DNA of 48,205 bases, taken from NCBI RefSeq assembly GCF_000955975.1, contig NZ_JYJF01000049.1, positions 1 through 48,205 on the forward strand, given 5' to 3'. Below the pieces are notes generated by a model, which worked only from the letters and a program-made list of their open reading frames with translations, made no database searches and had not been told where the DNA came from. The position numbers were made by a program, and so were the translations under genes. The stretch is from Saccharothrix sp. ST-888 (GTDB taxonomy: Bacteria; Actinomycetota; Actinomycetes; Streptomycetales; Streptomycetaceae). How positions within the stretch are numbered: position 1 is the stretch's first letter; the number at the start of each line of letters is the position of its first letter. Positions 26,483 through 35,747 of the stretch are shown here, one piece after another.

Positions 26483-27412
26483 TCAGACCGTCTCGATGCG
26501 CTCCACGATGAGTTCGCAGAGTTCGTGTGTCCGCAGGGCGTCGTGAGCGTCGAGAGTCCTGCCGGTGCGAACGGCGTCCAGGAAGGCGAGCACGATCTGC
26601 TCGATACCGCGCTGGCGGGCGACCGGGACCCAGTCGCCGCGGCGGCGGACCGTGGGCTGACCGCGGTGATCGATGGTCTCGGCAAGGTTGTGGACCTCGC
26701 GCTTGGAGTCGGCGCCGGAGACCTCCAGGACCTCCTCGGTCGAGCCGGAGACCCGGTTCATGATGCCCAGCGCCGTGAACCCGTCGCCGGCGACGGTGAG
26801 GACTACATGCTCGACCAGACCACCGCACACGCGGGAGCGGACGTCGACCTGCTCGATCTCGCCGGGGACGAGGAAGCGAAGCACATCCACAACATGGATG
26901 AAATCGTCATAAATCATCGGGCGGGGTGCCTCGGCGAGGCCCTCACGGTTCTTCCGCAGCACGATCAGGTCACGCGGGCGCTCCTTCGCCTGCACATAGC
27001 CGGGCGCGTGGCGGCGGTTGAAGCCCACCATCAACGAGCGGCCGGTACGGTCGGCGAGGTCGACCAGGTGGCGGGCACCGTCCAGGGTGTAGGCGAGCGG
27101 CTTGTCCACGTAGACATCCACGCCGGCTTCGAGCAGCTGCTCGACGATCGGGACGTGCTGGTCGGTGGAGGCGTGCACGAAGGCGGCCCGGATGCCGCTG
27201 CCGATCAGCTCGCCCAGATCGGTGAAGCGGTGCTCGGGAGCGATCCGATGAGCATCACCGAGACGGTCGAGCTTGGCCCGGTCACGGGTCATCAACCTCA
27301 GATCGAGACCGGGCAGAGCAGCGAGGACCGGCAGGTACGCCTTCTGCGCAATATCCCCCAGGCCGATCACACCAACAGGAAGCAAGGCATCAACGGCAGC
27401 GGGCTGACTCAC
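26483..27412 (-). CDS. Gfo/Idh/MocA-family NAD(P)-dependent oxidoreductase
   Basis: This 309-residue enzyme has an N-terminal Rossmann fold (PVGVIGLGDIAQKAYLPVLAAL) and the dehydrogenase motif VYVDKPLAYTLDGARHLVDL, whose lysine is the family's active-site residue. The C-terminal domain includes MVGFNRRHAPGY and a DDFIHVVDVLRFLVPG segment. Members oxidise sugars, inositols or related polyols; the substrate is unknown. The GTG at 27412 has CAGGAGACCCC upstream and is preferred. An in-frame ATG at 27439 lies 10 nt after a TAGGGT -10 box and is the alternative. The gene sits in a decayed zone next to a transposase relic. Confidence 0.85.
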   Translation of the reverse strand: MSQPAAVDALLPVGVIGLGDIAQKAYLPVLAALPGLDLRLMTRDRAKLDRLGDAHRIAPEHRFTDLGELIGSGIRAAFVHASTDQHVPIVEQLLEAGVDVYVDKPLAYTLDGARHLVDLADRTGRSLMVGFNRRHAPGYVQAKERPRDLIVLRKNREGLAEAPRPMIYDDFIHVVDVLRFLVPGEIEQVDVRSRVCGGLVEHVVLTVAGDGFTALGIMNRVSGSTEEVLEVSGADSKREVHNLAETIDHRGQPTVRRRGDWVPVARQRGIEQIVLAFLDAVRTGRTLDAHDALRTHELCELIVERIETV

Positions 27413-27449
27413 GGGGTCTCCTGTCACGTGAACGATCATCGACCGCCCC

Positions 27450-27455
27450 ACCCTA
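27450..27455 (-). promoter_or_regulatory. Candidate -10 box of the oxidoreductase gene
   Basis: On the minus strand TAGGGT lies 10 nt before the ATG at 27439 and 37 nt before the preferred GTG at 27412, giving a leader of roughly 30 nt that includes the Shine-Dalgarno. Confidence 0.4.
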
Positions 27456-27629
27456 TGCGTCACCCGCCACCCGCAGTAGAGCCCCGGTCAGCACCCCAGC
27501 CGGGACGCACGGGAACCCGGCCTCAACCCCAGAACCACGCACCCGACCGGAAGGCCGCAGGCCACACCCGACTCACGAAACCGACCACCCAATACTCACG
27601 GGGCATCACGACCATCCGAAACTGTTCCC

Positions 27630-28181
27630 CTGGCGTCGCGCGAACTGCATCGCGACACCACCGAGAACGCGGAACTCCTCGTGCTGCGACACGAGAACGC
27701 GGTCCTGCGCCGGTAGCTCAAAGGCTCGGTCCGCTCGGCTCGGCCACCGGATCGCAGCCTCCACCGTCTGGGAGATTCTCCACGTGGCGGGCATCGAGCC
27801 GACCCCGCGCCGCACCGGCCCGACCTGGGGCGCATTCCTCACCAATCAGGCCAAGGGCATCATCGCGGCCGACTTCCTGCGTGTGGACACCGCGCTCGGC
27901 AAACGGCTGTACGCGCTGGCGTTCCTCGAACACCGCACCCGGCGCCTACACATCACCGGCGTCACCGCCCACCCCACCAAGGAGTGGACAAAGCCCATGC
28001 ACGGCAGGTCCTGGCCACCTACCAGCGGCACTACAACGGGCACCGGCCACACCGGGCCTGCCATCAGCTGCCGCCGGACTCCGACCGCCAACCCGCCACC
28101 GTGCACGTCCTCGAAGACCGGAAACTCCTGCGTACCCGCGTCCTCGGTGGCGTCATCAACGAGTACCGATACGGCGCTTGA
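27630..28181 (+). pseudogene. Degenerate integrase-core transposase gene
   Basis: Three pieces of one transposase can be read. The N-terminal piece, ENAELLVLRHENAVLRR, ends at an in-frame TAG (27714-27716). A central DDE-domain piece in another frame is RLGHRIAASTVWEILHVAG, then GPTWGAFLTNQAKGIIAADF and LEHRTRRLHITGVTAHPTKE. The C-terminal piece, in a third frame from ~27984, is ATYQRHYNGHRPHRACHQLP and ends in GGVINEYRYGA. Large internal segments are missing and the element cannot make a functional protein. It is the type of integrase-core transposase common in actinomycetes. I could not identify terminal inverted repeats. Confidence 0.8.
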
Positions 28182-28256
28182 CGTGCAGCGACGACTTTCC
28201 GAGCCCCACAGGCGCAGCGTCGTCGCCGCCGTCGAGGCCGTACTCGCCACCTGACG

Positions 28257-28424
28257 CGAGCCCGTGTGCCCGGCGCGGAGGTTGCCGTTGGCATCAGGGA
28301 GTACGGCATCGGGCTTTCCGTCGCCGGTGAGGTCACCGAAGACCGGCAGGCTTCCCGGCCTCCACGGTGCGTAGAAGCTGTACGCGGCAGGTTGGCTGTA
28401 GTAGATGCCGATGCGGTCCTGAGC
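28257..28424 (-). pseudogene. Fragment of an FG-GAP/VCBS-repeat protein gene
   Basis: The minus strand reads DRIGIYYSQPAAYSFYAPW, then PVFGDLTGDGKPDAVLPDAN. This is a typical FG-GAP/VCBS repeat with its D-x-x-G-D-G-K-P-D calcium loop, as found in secreted lectin-like proteins. The frame before and after it is not coding-like, and no start or signal peptide is present, so it is a relic. Confidence 0.6.
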
Positions 28425-28476
28425 AGCCCGGCTGCGGGCGGATCGGCGGTCAGGGCCTGACCGGGCCCGGGCAGGG

Positions 28477-28482
28477 CACAAT
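28477..28482 (+). promoter_or_regulatory. -10 box of leaderless DUF427 gene
   Basis: CACAAT lies 6 nt before the ATG at 28489; no Shine-Dalgarno is present. Confidence 0.4.
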
Positions 28483-28488
28483 GTCCCT

Positions 28489-28776
28489 ATGGCCATTGCG
28501 CGTTGGAACGGCGAGATCATCGCCGAGAGCTCTCGGACCACGGTCGTCGAGGGCAACCACTACTTCCCGATCGACTCGGTCCGGGTGGAGCTGCTGGCTC
28601 CCTCCTCCACCACCACGGTGTGCCCGTGGAAGGGCGTCGCCTCCTACTACACGGTCCGGGTGGCGGGCGCCGAGAACCCGGACGCCGCCTGGTTCTACGC
28701 CGATCCGAGCCCGGCTGCGGCGCGGATAGCCGGGCAGGTGGCGTTCTGGCGGGGCGTCGAAGTCACCGACAGCTGA
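28489..28776 (+). CDS. DUF427 domain protein
   Basis: This 95-residue protein is a complete single DUF427 domain. Signatures are the N-terminal RWNGEIIAESSRTTVVEGNH, the central PIDSVRVELL, then CPWKGVASYYTV and the C-terminal AAWFYADPSPAAARIAGQVAF. The domain is a small beta-rich fold of unknown function, widespread in actinobacteria and fungi. It is a monocistronic gene convergent with the LysR gene. No partner suggests a pathway. Confidence 0.9.
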   Translation: MAIARWNGEIIAESSRTTVVEGNHYFPIDSVRVELLAPSSTTTVCPWKGVASYYTVRVAGAENPDAAWFYADPSPAAARIAGQVAFWRGVEVTDS

Positions 28777-28831
28777 CAGCCAGTGGCCTGAGCAGCCGTC
28801 CGCGGCCCTCGTGGGCCGATCCGACGGCTGG

Positions 28832-29749
28832 TCAGGCCACCGAGATGCCCTGTGCCGCCGTCGTCAGTGCCGTCAGGACCGGCCGGATCAGCGGGTGCTG
28901 CTCGGCGCCGCTGCGCACGGCGGCGAAGACCTTGCGGGTGGCGAGCGCGCTGTCCACCTGGCGCACCGCGACCCGGGACAGGTCCACCCCGCGCAGGGCC
29001 GAGCGCGGGACCAGTGCCACGCCCGCGCCCGCCGAGGCGAGCGCGACGACGGCGCGGAAGTCGTCCGAGGAGTGCACCAGCCGGGGCTGGAAGCCCGCGT
29101 ACTCGCAGGCCAGCAGGACCACGTCGTGGCAGGGGTTGCCGGGGTAGGGCCCGATCCACGGCTCGGTGGCGAGGTCGGCGACGGCCACCGGGCCAGGGTC
29201 GGACGCCAGCGGGTGGCCGAGCGGGAGCACCGCCTCGAAGGGCTCGGCGTAGAGCGGCACCCTGGTGAGCCGCTGGTCGTCGGCGCGCGGCGCACCCCGG
29301 TACTCGACCGCGACCGCGATGTCCGCCAGCCCGTCCAGCAGCATCGGCAGGCTGGCGTCGCCCTCGGCGTCCAGCACCTTGATCCGGACGCCGGGCGCGG
29401 CCTCGGCGAGGGCGGTGATGGCCGGCGCGAGGACCAGCGCGATCCCGGTCGCGAACGCCGCCACCGTGACCTCGCCGGCCGCTCCCGCGCTGTAGGCCGC
29501 GAGGTCGGCCTCGGCGCGTTCGAGCTGGGCCAGCACCGCGTCGGCGTGCCCGAGCAGGATCTCCCCGGCGGCGGTGAGCCGGACGCCCCGGCCGTCGCGG
29601 GCCAGCAGGTGGTGGCCGGTCTCCTGTTCGAGTGCGGCGAGCTGCTGGGAGACGGCAGACGGGGTGAGGTAGAGCGCGGCAGCTGCGGCCGTCACGGTGC
29701 GGTGGTCGGCCACGGCCCGCAGGGTCCGCAGCCGTCGTGCGTCGATCAC
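28832..29749 (-). CDS. LysR-family transcriptional regulator
   Basis: This 305-residue regulator has an N-terminal winged HTH (RLRTLRAVADHRTVTAAAAA, LTPSAVSQQLAALEQETGHHLL) and a periplasmic-binding-protein-like effector domain from ~90 (TVAAFATGIALVLAPAITAL, EVRG-like middle, AGAGVALVPRSAL). The GTG start has no Shine-Dalgarno but a CAGAAT box 6 nt upstream, so the transcript is probably leaderless. No divergent target gene is present; kbl lies beyond it on the same strand, further upstream. The inducer is unknown. Confidence 0.9.
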   Translation of the reverse strand: MIDARRLRTLRAVADHRTVTAAAAALYLTPSAVSQQLAALEQETGHHLLARDGRGVRLTAAGEILLGHADAVLAQLERAEADLAAYSAGAAGEVTVAAFATGIALVLAPAITALAEAAPGVRIKVLDAEGDASLPMLLDGLADIAVAVEYRGAPRADDQRLTRVPLYAEPFEAVLPLGHPLASDPGPVAVADLATEPWIGPYPGNPCHDVVLLACEYAGFQPRLVHSSDDFRAVVALASAGAGVALVPRSALRGVDLSRVAVRQVDSALATRKVFAAVRSGAEQHPLIRPVLTALTTAAQGISVA

Positions 29750-29755
29750 TCGGCC

Positions 29756-29761
29756 ATTCTG
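29756..29761 (-). promoter_or_regulatory. -10 box of leaderless LysR gene
   Basis: CAGAAT on the minus strand, 6 nt before the GTG at 29749. Confidence 0.4.
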
Positions 29762-29908
29762 CCAGGGCGGCGGGCCCGGCTGCGCCGCCGAGACCCCCGG
29801 CCACCGGGCAGCGCCCCCGAGGGCGGCGGGGAGCTGCGCGGCCGACCCCCTGCCGGGGCAGCCGAGCGCCGTGGCCGATCGGGCACGGTCGGGCGGCGAG
29901 GAAACGCC

Positions 29909-29966
29909 GGGCGGCGGGGAACCGACGAGCAGCTGCGGCTGCCCGGTCGCGGTTTCCCCGCCGCCC
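29909..29966 (-). terminator. Hairpin after tdh-kbl
   Basis: GGGCGGCGGGGAA (from 29909) pairs with TTCCCCGCCGCCC (to 29966) around a long loop, 22 nt beyond the kbl stop on the minus strand. It also lies upstream of the LysR promoter. Confidence 0.5.
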
Positions 29967-29987
29967 TGAAGGGGTGCTGCTCGGCGG

Positions 29988-31181
<1,194 letters not shown>

Positions 31182-31223
31182 GGTGTCTCCTACAGGGTGT
31201 CAGACGGGGAGGGCGATCGGGTC

Positions 31224-32252
31224 TCAGACGGTCCAGTCCAGAATGACCTTGCCACAGTTGCCACTTGCCGCCTCCTCGAAGGCGGCGGCGAAGTCGGCGG
31301 CGGGGTAGCGGCCGGTGATCACCGGGCTGAGGTCGAGACCGCCCTCCAGCAGGACGGACATCGCGTACCAGGTCTCGAACATCTCGCGGCCGTAGATGCC
31401 CTTGATCGTGATCATCGAGGTGACGATCTGCGCCCAGTCCACCGCGAAGTCCTCGGCGGGCAGACCGAGCATGGCGATCCGGCCGCCGTGGGTCATGTTG
31501 GCGATCATCGACTGCATCGCCTCGGGGCGGCCGGACATCTCCAGGCCCACGTCGAAGCCCTCGCGCAGGCCGAGCTGCTGCTGGCCCTCCTCGATGGTGT
31601 GCTGCGAGACGTCGAGCGCCAGCGTGACGCCGACCTTGCGGGCCAGGTCGAGGCGGTACGGGGAGACGTCGGTGATCATCACGTGGCGGGCACCGGCGTG
31701 CTTGGCGACGGCGGCGGCCATGATGCCGATCGGGCCCGCGCCGGTGATCAGCACGTCCTCGCCGACCAGCGGGAAGGAGAGCGCGGTGTGCACGGCGTTG
31801 CCGAACGGGTCGAAGATCGCGGCCACGTCCAGGTCCACCGGCACCCGGTGCACCCAGACGTTGGTGGCGGGCAGCGCGACGTACTCGGCGAAGGCACCGT
31901 CGCGGCCCACGCCCAGACCGACGGTGTTGCGGCACAGGTGGCGCCGCCCGGCCTGGCAGTTGCGGCACTTGCCGCACACCAGGTGGCCCTCGCCGCTGAC
32001 CAGGTCGCCCACGTTGACGTCCGAGACCGCCGAGCCGACCTCGGCGACCTCGCCGACGAACTCGTGGCCGAGCGTCAGCGGGGTCTTGATGGTCTGCTGG
32101 GCCCAGCCGTCCCACTTGCGGATGTGCAGGTCGGTGCCGCAGATACCGGTGCGCAGCACCTTGATCAGCACATCGGACGGGCCGATCTCCGGCATGGGAA
32201 CGTCCATCAGCCAGAGTCCGGGCTCGGCCTTCTGCTTGACGAGTGCCTTCAC
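31224..32252 (-). CDS. tdh: L-threonine 3-dehydrogenase
   Basis: This zinc-dependent medium-chain dehydrogenase oxidises L-threonine to 2-amino-3-ketobutyrate with NAD+. Over 342 residues it shows the catalytic zinc region (GICGTDLHIRKWDGWAQQTI, then LTLGHEFVGEV), the structural-zinc cysteines (CGKCRNCQAGRRHLC) and the NAD-binding VLITGAGPIGIMAAAVAKHA. The Tdh-specific FDPFGNAVHTAL is also present. The GTG start has AGGAG 8 nt upstream. It is the first gene of the tdh-kbl operon, which makes glycine or feeds threonine carbon into acetyl-CoA. Confidence 0.96.
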   Translation of the reverse strand: MKALVKQKAEPGLWLMDVPMPEIGPSDVLIKVLRTGICGTDLHIRKWDGWAQQTIKTPLTLGHEFVGEVAEVGSAVSDVNVGDLVSGEGHLVCGKCRNCQAGRRHLCRNTVGLGVGRDGAFAEYVALPATNVWVHRVPVDLDVAAIFDPFGNAVHTALSFPLVGEDVLITGAGPIGIMAAAVAKHAGARHVMITDVSPYRLDLARKVGVTLALDVSQHTIEEGQQQLGLREGFDVGLEMSGRPEAMQSMIANMTHGGRIAMLGLPAEDFAVDWAQIVTSMITIKGIYGREMFETWYAMSVLLEGGLDLSPVITGRYPAADFAAAFEEAASGNCGKVILDWTV

Positions 32253-32597
32253 GGCAAGGGCTCCTGACGCACGATGGAACGGACCTGCCGGAGGGACAGG
32301 CCGAGGTGAACCCGGCGGTCGGCCCCTGCCGGGCCGGGCAGAGTGAAATCTGCCTGGTCAGAGGGGGTGCGGTCCATCGAGGAATTCTTAAGGGCCGCCA
32401 CAGCTGGGCTTCACGATCCTGCCCGAGCTGCGCCCCACGCTCCCCGGCGGCCCGCCGCGCACCACCCGTACGGCTCAGGCGGCGGGCCCATCGCGCCCAC
32501 GGCTGCGCCAACAGAACGGCTGGCGCTCGTAAAATCTTGTCCGTGGCTTGTCAGCTCTCTTCTGGAGCGCCGCCGGGCCGAACTACCTTCGTGCCTT
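32253..32597. other. Divergent intergenic region between tdh and the secreted hydrolase gene
   Basis: These 345 nt hold regulatory DNA for both directions. On the plus strand a TAAAAT (32530-32535) could be a leadered promoter and TACCTT (32584-32589) a leaderless one. An AT-rich block with adjoining CTTAAG/GAATTC palindromes is at about 32382-32394. I see no glycine or threonine riboswitch-like structure. Confidence 0.4.
32584..32589 (+). promoter_or_regulatory. -10 box of leaderless X-Pro peptidase-like gene
   Basis: TACCTT lies 8 nt before the GTG at 32598, and no Shine-Dalgarno intervenes. Confidence 0.4.
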
Positions 32598-34535
32598 GTG
32601 ACAATCCGTCGATCCCGTCCGTTCGCCGTCATCACCACGCTCCTCGCCGCGCTCACCGTGGCACTGCTCGGCCCAGCCGCCGCGCATGCGAGCACCGCAG
32701 GCACCGTCCGCAACGGCGCCAGCCAACCCGTCTACTCCTACGCCGCCGCCGTCCGGGAGACGGTCTGGGTCGACACCGGCCTGGACGGTGACGGCGACGG
32801 CCGCACCGACCGGGTCGCCGCCGACATCATCCGGCCGAGCGAACCGGCCGCGGCCGGCCTGAAGATCCCGGTCATCATGGACGCGAGCCCGTACTACTCC
32901 TGCTGCGGGCGCGGCAACGAGTCCCAGCTCAAGACGTACGACGCACAGGGCCACCCGGTCCAGTTCCCGCTCTTCTACGACAACTACTTCGTCTCGCGCG
33001 GCTACGCCGTGGTGCTGGTCGACCTGACCGGCACCAACCGCTCCGACGGCTGCGTGGACGTCGGCGGGCCCTCCGACGTCGCCTCCGCCAAGGCGGTGGT
33101 CGACTGGCTGAACGGCCGGGCCCACGGCTACAGCGCCCGCACCGGCAGCAGCCTCGTCCAGCCGACCTGGACCAACGGTTCGGTCGGCATGATCGGGAAG
33201 TCCTGGGACGGCACGATCGCCAACGGGGTTGCCGCGACCGGTGTGCAGGGTCTGAAGACCATCGTCCCGATCTCCGCGATCAGCTCCTGGTACGACTACT
33301 ACCGGTCGGACGGCGCGCCGCTCTACAGCGGCACGCCCGCCGACCTCGCCGGTGAGGTGGAGAGCTCGTCGGCGTCCTCGAACTGCTCCGCCGTGCAGAG
33401 CCGACTCGCCGCCGGGTCGCCGTCCAACGGCAACTGGACCGCCATGTGGCAGCAGCGCGACTACGTCGCCTCGGCGGCCGACGTCCGGGCCAGCGTCTTC
33501 GTGGTGCACGGCCTGCAGGACCTGAACGTCCGCGACATCAACTTCTCCCAGTGGTGGACGGCGCTGGCCGCGACCGGGGTGGACCGGAAGATCTGGCTCT
33601 CCCAGACCGGTCACGTCGACCCCTTCGACTACCGGCGCGCGGCCTGGGTGGACACCCTGCACGGCTGGTTCGACCACTATCTGCTGGGCGTGGACAACGG
33701 CATCCAGAACGGTCCCGTCGCCGACATCGAGCGGGCGCCGGACCAGTGGACCCAGGACCCGTCCTGGCCCGCGCCGGGGACGGTGACCAGCCCGCTCGGC
33801 CTGCGACCCGGTGCACTCACCAGCGGCACCGGCAGCGGCACCGCGAGCTTCACCGACGACCGGTCCCGCGGCGAGAACGACTGGGCGGCCGACGTCGACC
33901 TCAGCACCCCCGACAAGACCGCCTTCACCACCGGCGCGCTCACCCGGGACCTGCGGATGTCCGGCGGCGGCTCGATCACCCTGGCCGTGCGGCCGTCCAC
34001 CAGGAGCGCCCGCCTGAGCGCGGTGCTGGTCGACCTCGGACCGGCGACCATCCGCAACTACCAGGGCTCCGGGGAAGGCATCACCACCCTGGGCACCCGG
34101 TCGTGCTGGGGCGACAGCACCCCGGGCGACAGCGCCTGCTTCCTGGACACCGCGGCCGACACCGCGCAGGTGGACTACACGGTCTTCAGCCGGGGTTGGG
34201 CCGACCTCGGGCACTACGCGGGGCTGGACAAGAGCGTCACCCTGACCCCCGGAAAGACGTACTCGATCACCTTCGACCTGGCCGGCACCGACCACATCGT
34301 GCCCGCCGGCCACCGGCTCGCCCTGATCGTGGCCGGAACGGACAACGGACTGATCGACCCGCCGTCCACCAAACCCACCGTCACCGTCGACCTGGCCCAC
34401 TCCTCCCTCCGGCTGCCGCTGGTCGGCGGCGCCGGCCAACTGCCGCGCGCGGCCCAGCAGATCCGGGCCCAGGTCCTGCGCGGGCTGCCCGCCGGAACGC
34501 CCGCCACCGTCGCCCGGCCGGAGACCTTCCGCTGA
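32598..34535 (+). CDS. Secreted Xaa-Pro dipeptidyl-peptidase/CocE-family hydrolase
   Basis: This 645-residue exported serine hydrolase has a signal peptide (basic TIRRSRP, hydrophobic AVITTLLAALTVALLGPA, cleavage after AHA). The alpha/beta-hydrolase part has the nucleophile in MIGKSWDGTIANG (Ser202), the acid in FVVHGLQDLNVRD (Asp308) and the base in SQTGHVDPFDYR (His339). A C-terminal jelly-roll domain (from ~residue 400) ends in GTDHIVPAGHRLALIVAGT. The GKSWDG motif is close to the PepX GKSYLG type, so X-Pro dipeptidyl-peptidase activity is likely, though cocaine-esterase-like activity is possible. It is divergent from tdh and has a strong terminator. Confidence 0.9.
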   Translation: MTIRRSRPFAVITTLLAALTVALLGPAAAHASTAGTVRNGASQPVYSYAAAVRETVWVDTGLDGDGDGRTDRVAADIIRPSEPAAAGLKIPVIMDASPYYSCCGRGNESQLKTYDAQGHPVQFPLFYDNYFVSRGYAVVLVDLTGTNRSDGCVDVGGPSDVASAKAVVDWLNGRAHGYSARTGSSLVQPTWTNGSVGMIGKSWDGTIANGVAATGVQGLKTIVPISAISSWYDYYRSDGAPLYSGTPADLAGEVESSSASSNCSAVQSRLAAGSPSNGNWTAMWQQRDYVASAADVRASVFVVHGLQDLNVRDINFSQWWTALAATGVDRKIWLSQTGHVDPFDYRRAAWVDTLHGWFDHYLLGVDNGIQNGPVADIERAPDQWTQDPSWPAPGTVTSPLGLRPGALTSGTGSGTASFTDDRSRGENDWAADVDLSTPDKTAFTTGALTRDLRMSGGGSITLAVRPSTRSARLSAVLVDLGPATIRNYQGSGEGITTLGTRSCWGDSTPGDSACFLDTAADTAQVDYTVFSRGWADLGHYAGLDKSVTLTPGKTYSITFDLAGTDHIVPAGHRLALIVAGTDNGLIDPPSTKPTVTVDLAHSSLRLPLVGGAGQLPRAAQQIRAQVLRGLPAGTPATVARPETFR

Positions 34536-34560
34536 GCCGGACTGAATCCTGAGGACCGCT

Positions 34561-34590
34561 CCGGCCCGTACCCGAGGGGGTACGGGCCGG
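34561..34590. terminator. Bidirectional terminator between convergent genes
   Basis: CCGGCCCGTACCC (34561-34573) and GGGTACGGGCCGG (34578-34590) form a perfect 13-bp stem with a GAGG loop. It lies between the secreted hydrolase and the DNA ligase gene, which converge here. Confidence 0.75.
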
Positions 34591-34607
34591 GATGCCTACC
34601 GCGGACC

Positions 34608-35669
34608 TCAGGGGCCGAGCAGCTCCGCGAGGTCGTAGGAGACCGGCTCCTCCAGCTGGTCGTAGGTGCAGCCGGCCGGTTCGCGGTCGGGGCGCCAGCG
34701 GCGGAACCGGGTGGTGTGACGGAAGCGGGTGCCCTCCATGTGGTCGTAGGCGACCTCGCACACCCGCTCGGGGCGGAGCGGCACCCAGGAGAGGTCCTTG
34801 GTGCCCGTCCAGCGGCTGACCGCGCCGGGCAGCCGGGAGGAGGCCTGAGCGGCTTCGTCGGCCCAGGCGGCCCAGGGGTGTCCGGTGAGGTCGGTCATCC
34901 GCAACGGCTCCAGTTCCTCGACCAGTTGGGCCCGGCGGGCCATCGGGAAGGAGGCGCTGACGCCGACGTGCTGGAGCCGTCCGGCGGAGTCGTACAGCCC
35001 CAGCAGCAGCGAACCGACCACCGGGCCGCTCTTGTGCTCGCGGTAGCCGGCCAGGACGCAGTCGGCGGTGCGCTGGTGCTTCACCTTGAACATGGTGCGC
35101 TGGCCGGGACGGTAGGACTGGTCCAGTGGCTTGGCGACGATGCCGTCCAGCCCGGCGCCCTCGAACCGGGAGAACCAGCTGCGGGCCTGGTCGAGGTCGG
35201 TGGTGGCCGGGGCGGTGTGGACCGGCGGGCGGGCCCGGTCGAGCGCCGCGAGCAGGGCGACGCGCCGTTCGGCGAGGGGCCGTTCGGACAGCGCGTCGGA
35301 GCCGAGCGCGAGCAGGTCGAAGGCGACGAAGGAGGCGGGCGTGCGTTCGGCGAGGGTGCGGACCCGGCTGGCCGCCGGATGGATGCGCTCCAGCAGCTCC
35401 TCGAAGTGCAGCCGCCCGTCGTGCGCGATCACGATCTCGCCGTCCAGCACGCACCGTTCGGGCAGTTCGGTGCGGAACGCCTCGACCAGTTCGGGAAAGT
35501 AGCGGGTGAGCGTCTTGGCGGTCCGGCTGCCGATCTCGACCTCCTCGCCGTCCCGGAAGACGATCGCCCGGAAGCCGTCCCACTTCGCCTCGTACTGCAT
35601 GCCGGGCGGGATCTCGTCCACCGCCTTCGCCAGCATCGGCGAGACCGGAGGCATCACGGGAAGGTCCAT
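34608..35669 (-). CDS. ATP-dependent DNA ligase (NHEJ-type, stand-alone)
   Basis: This 353-residue ligase seals DNA nicks using ATP. The adenylation motif EAKWDGFR carries the nucleophilic Lys29. Further nucleotidyltransferase motifs are CVLDGEIV, FEELLERI, SFVAFDLLAL, GLDGIVAKPL and MFKVKHQRTADCVLAGY, followed by an OB-fold C-terminus (DLSWVPLRPERVCEVAYDHM, RHTTRFRRWRPD). It resembles the ligase module of LigD or actinobacterial LigC rather than replicative NAD+ ligase. It is divergent, 78 bp apart, from the polymerase-domain gene, which strongly suggests a joint role in end joining. A CACTAT box 6 nt before the ATG indicates a leaderless mRNA. Confidence 0.93.
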   Translation of the reverse strand: MDLPVMPPVSPMLAKAVDEIPPGMQYEAKWDGFRAIVFRDGEEVEIGSRTAKTLTRYFPELVEAFRTELPERCVLDGEIVIAHDGRLHFEELLERIHPAASRVRTLAERTPASFVAFDLLALGSDALSERPLAERRVALLAALDRARPPVHTAPATTDLDQARSWFSRFEGAGLDGIVAKPLDQSYRPGQRTMFKVKHQRTADCVLAGYREHKSGPVVGSLLLGLYDSAGRLQHVGVSASFPMARRAQLVEELEPLRMTDLTGHPWAAWADEAAQASSRLPGAVSRWTGTKDLSWVPLRPERVCEVAYDHMEGTRFRHTTRFRRWRPDREPAGCTYDQLEEPVSYDLAELLGP

Positions 35670-35675
35670 GCTCCG

Positions 35676-35681
35676 ATAGTG
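35676..35681 (-). promoter_or_regulatory. -10 box of leaderless ligase gene
   Basis: CACTAT on the minus strand, 6 nt before the ATG at 35669; it faces the -10 box of the polymerase gene 54 bp away. Confidence 0.45.
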
Positions 35682-35735
35682 GCGGGCCGGTTGCCCGCCC
35701 GCGTGCCGGACACGGCGGGCAGGGCCCGCTCGGCC

Positions 35736-35741
35736 TAGCGT
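35736..35741 (+). promoter_or_regulatory. -10 box of leaderless polymerase gene
   Basis: TAGCGT, then GGGCCC, then the ATG at 35748, with no Shine-Dalgarno. It is divergent with the ligase promoter. Confidence 0.45.
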
Positions 35742-35747
35742 GGGCCC

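Noticed and set aside
26385..28424. Intact insertion sequence or integrative element
   Set aside because: The transposase is broken in three frames with internal deletions, and no terminal inverted repeats, target duplications or tRNA attachment site were found.
32253..32597. Riboswitch or attenuator controlling tdh
   Set aside because: No glycine-aptamer-like core, leader peptide or terminator/antiterminator pair is visible in the divergent region.
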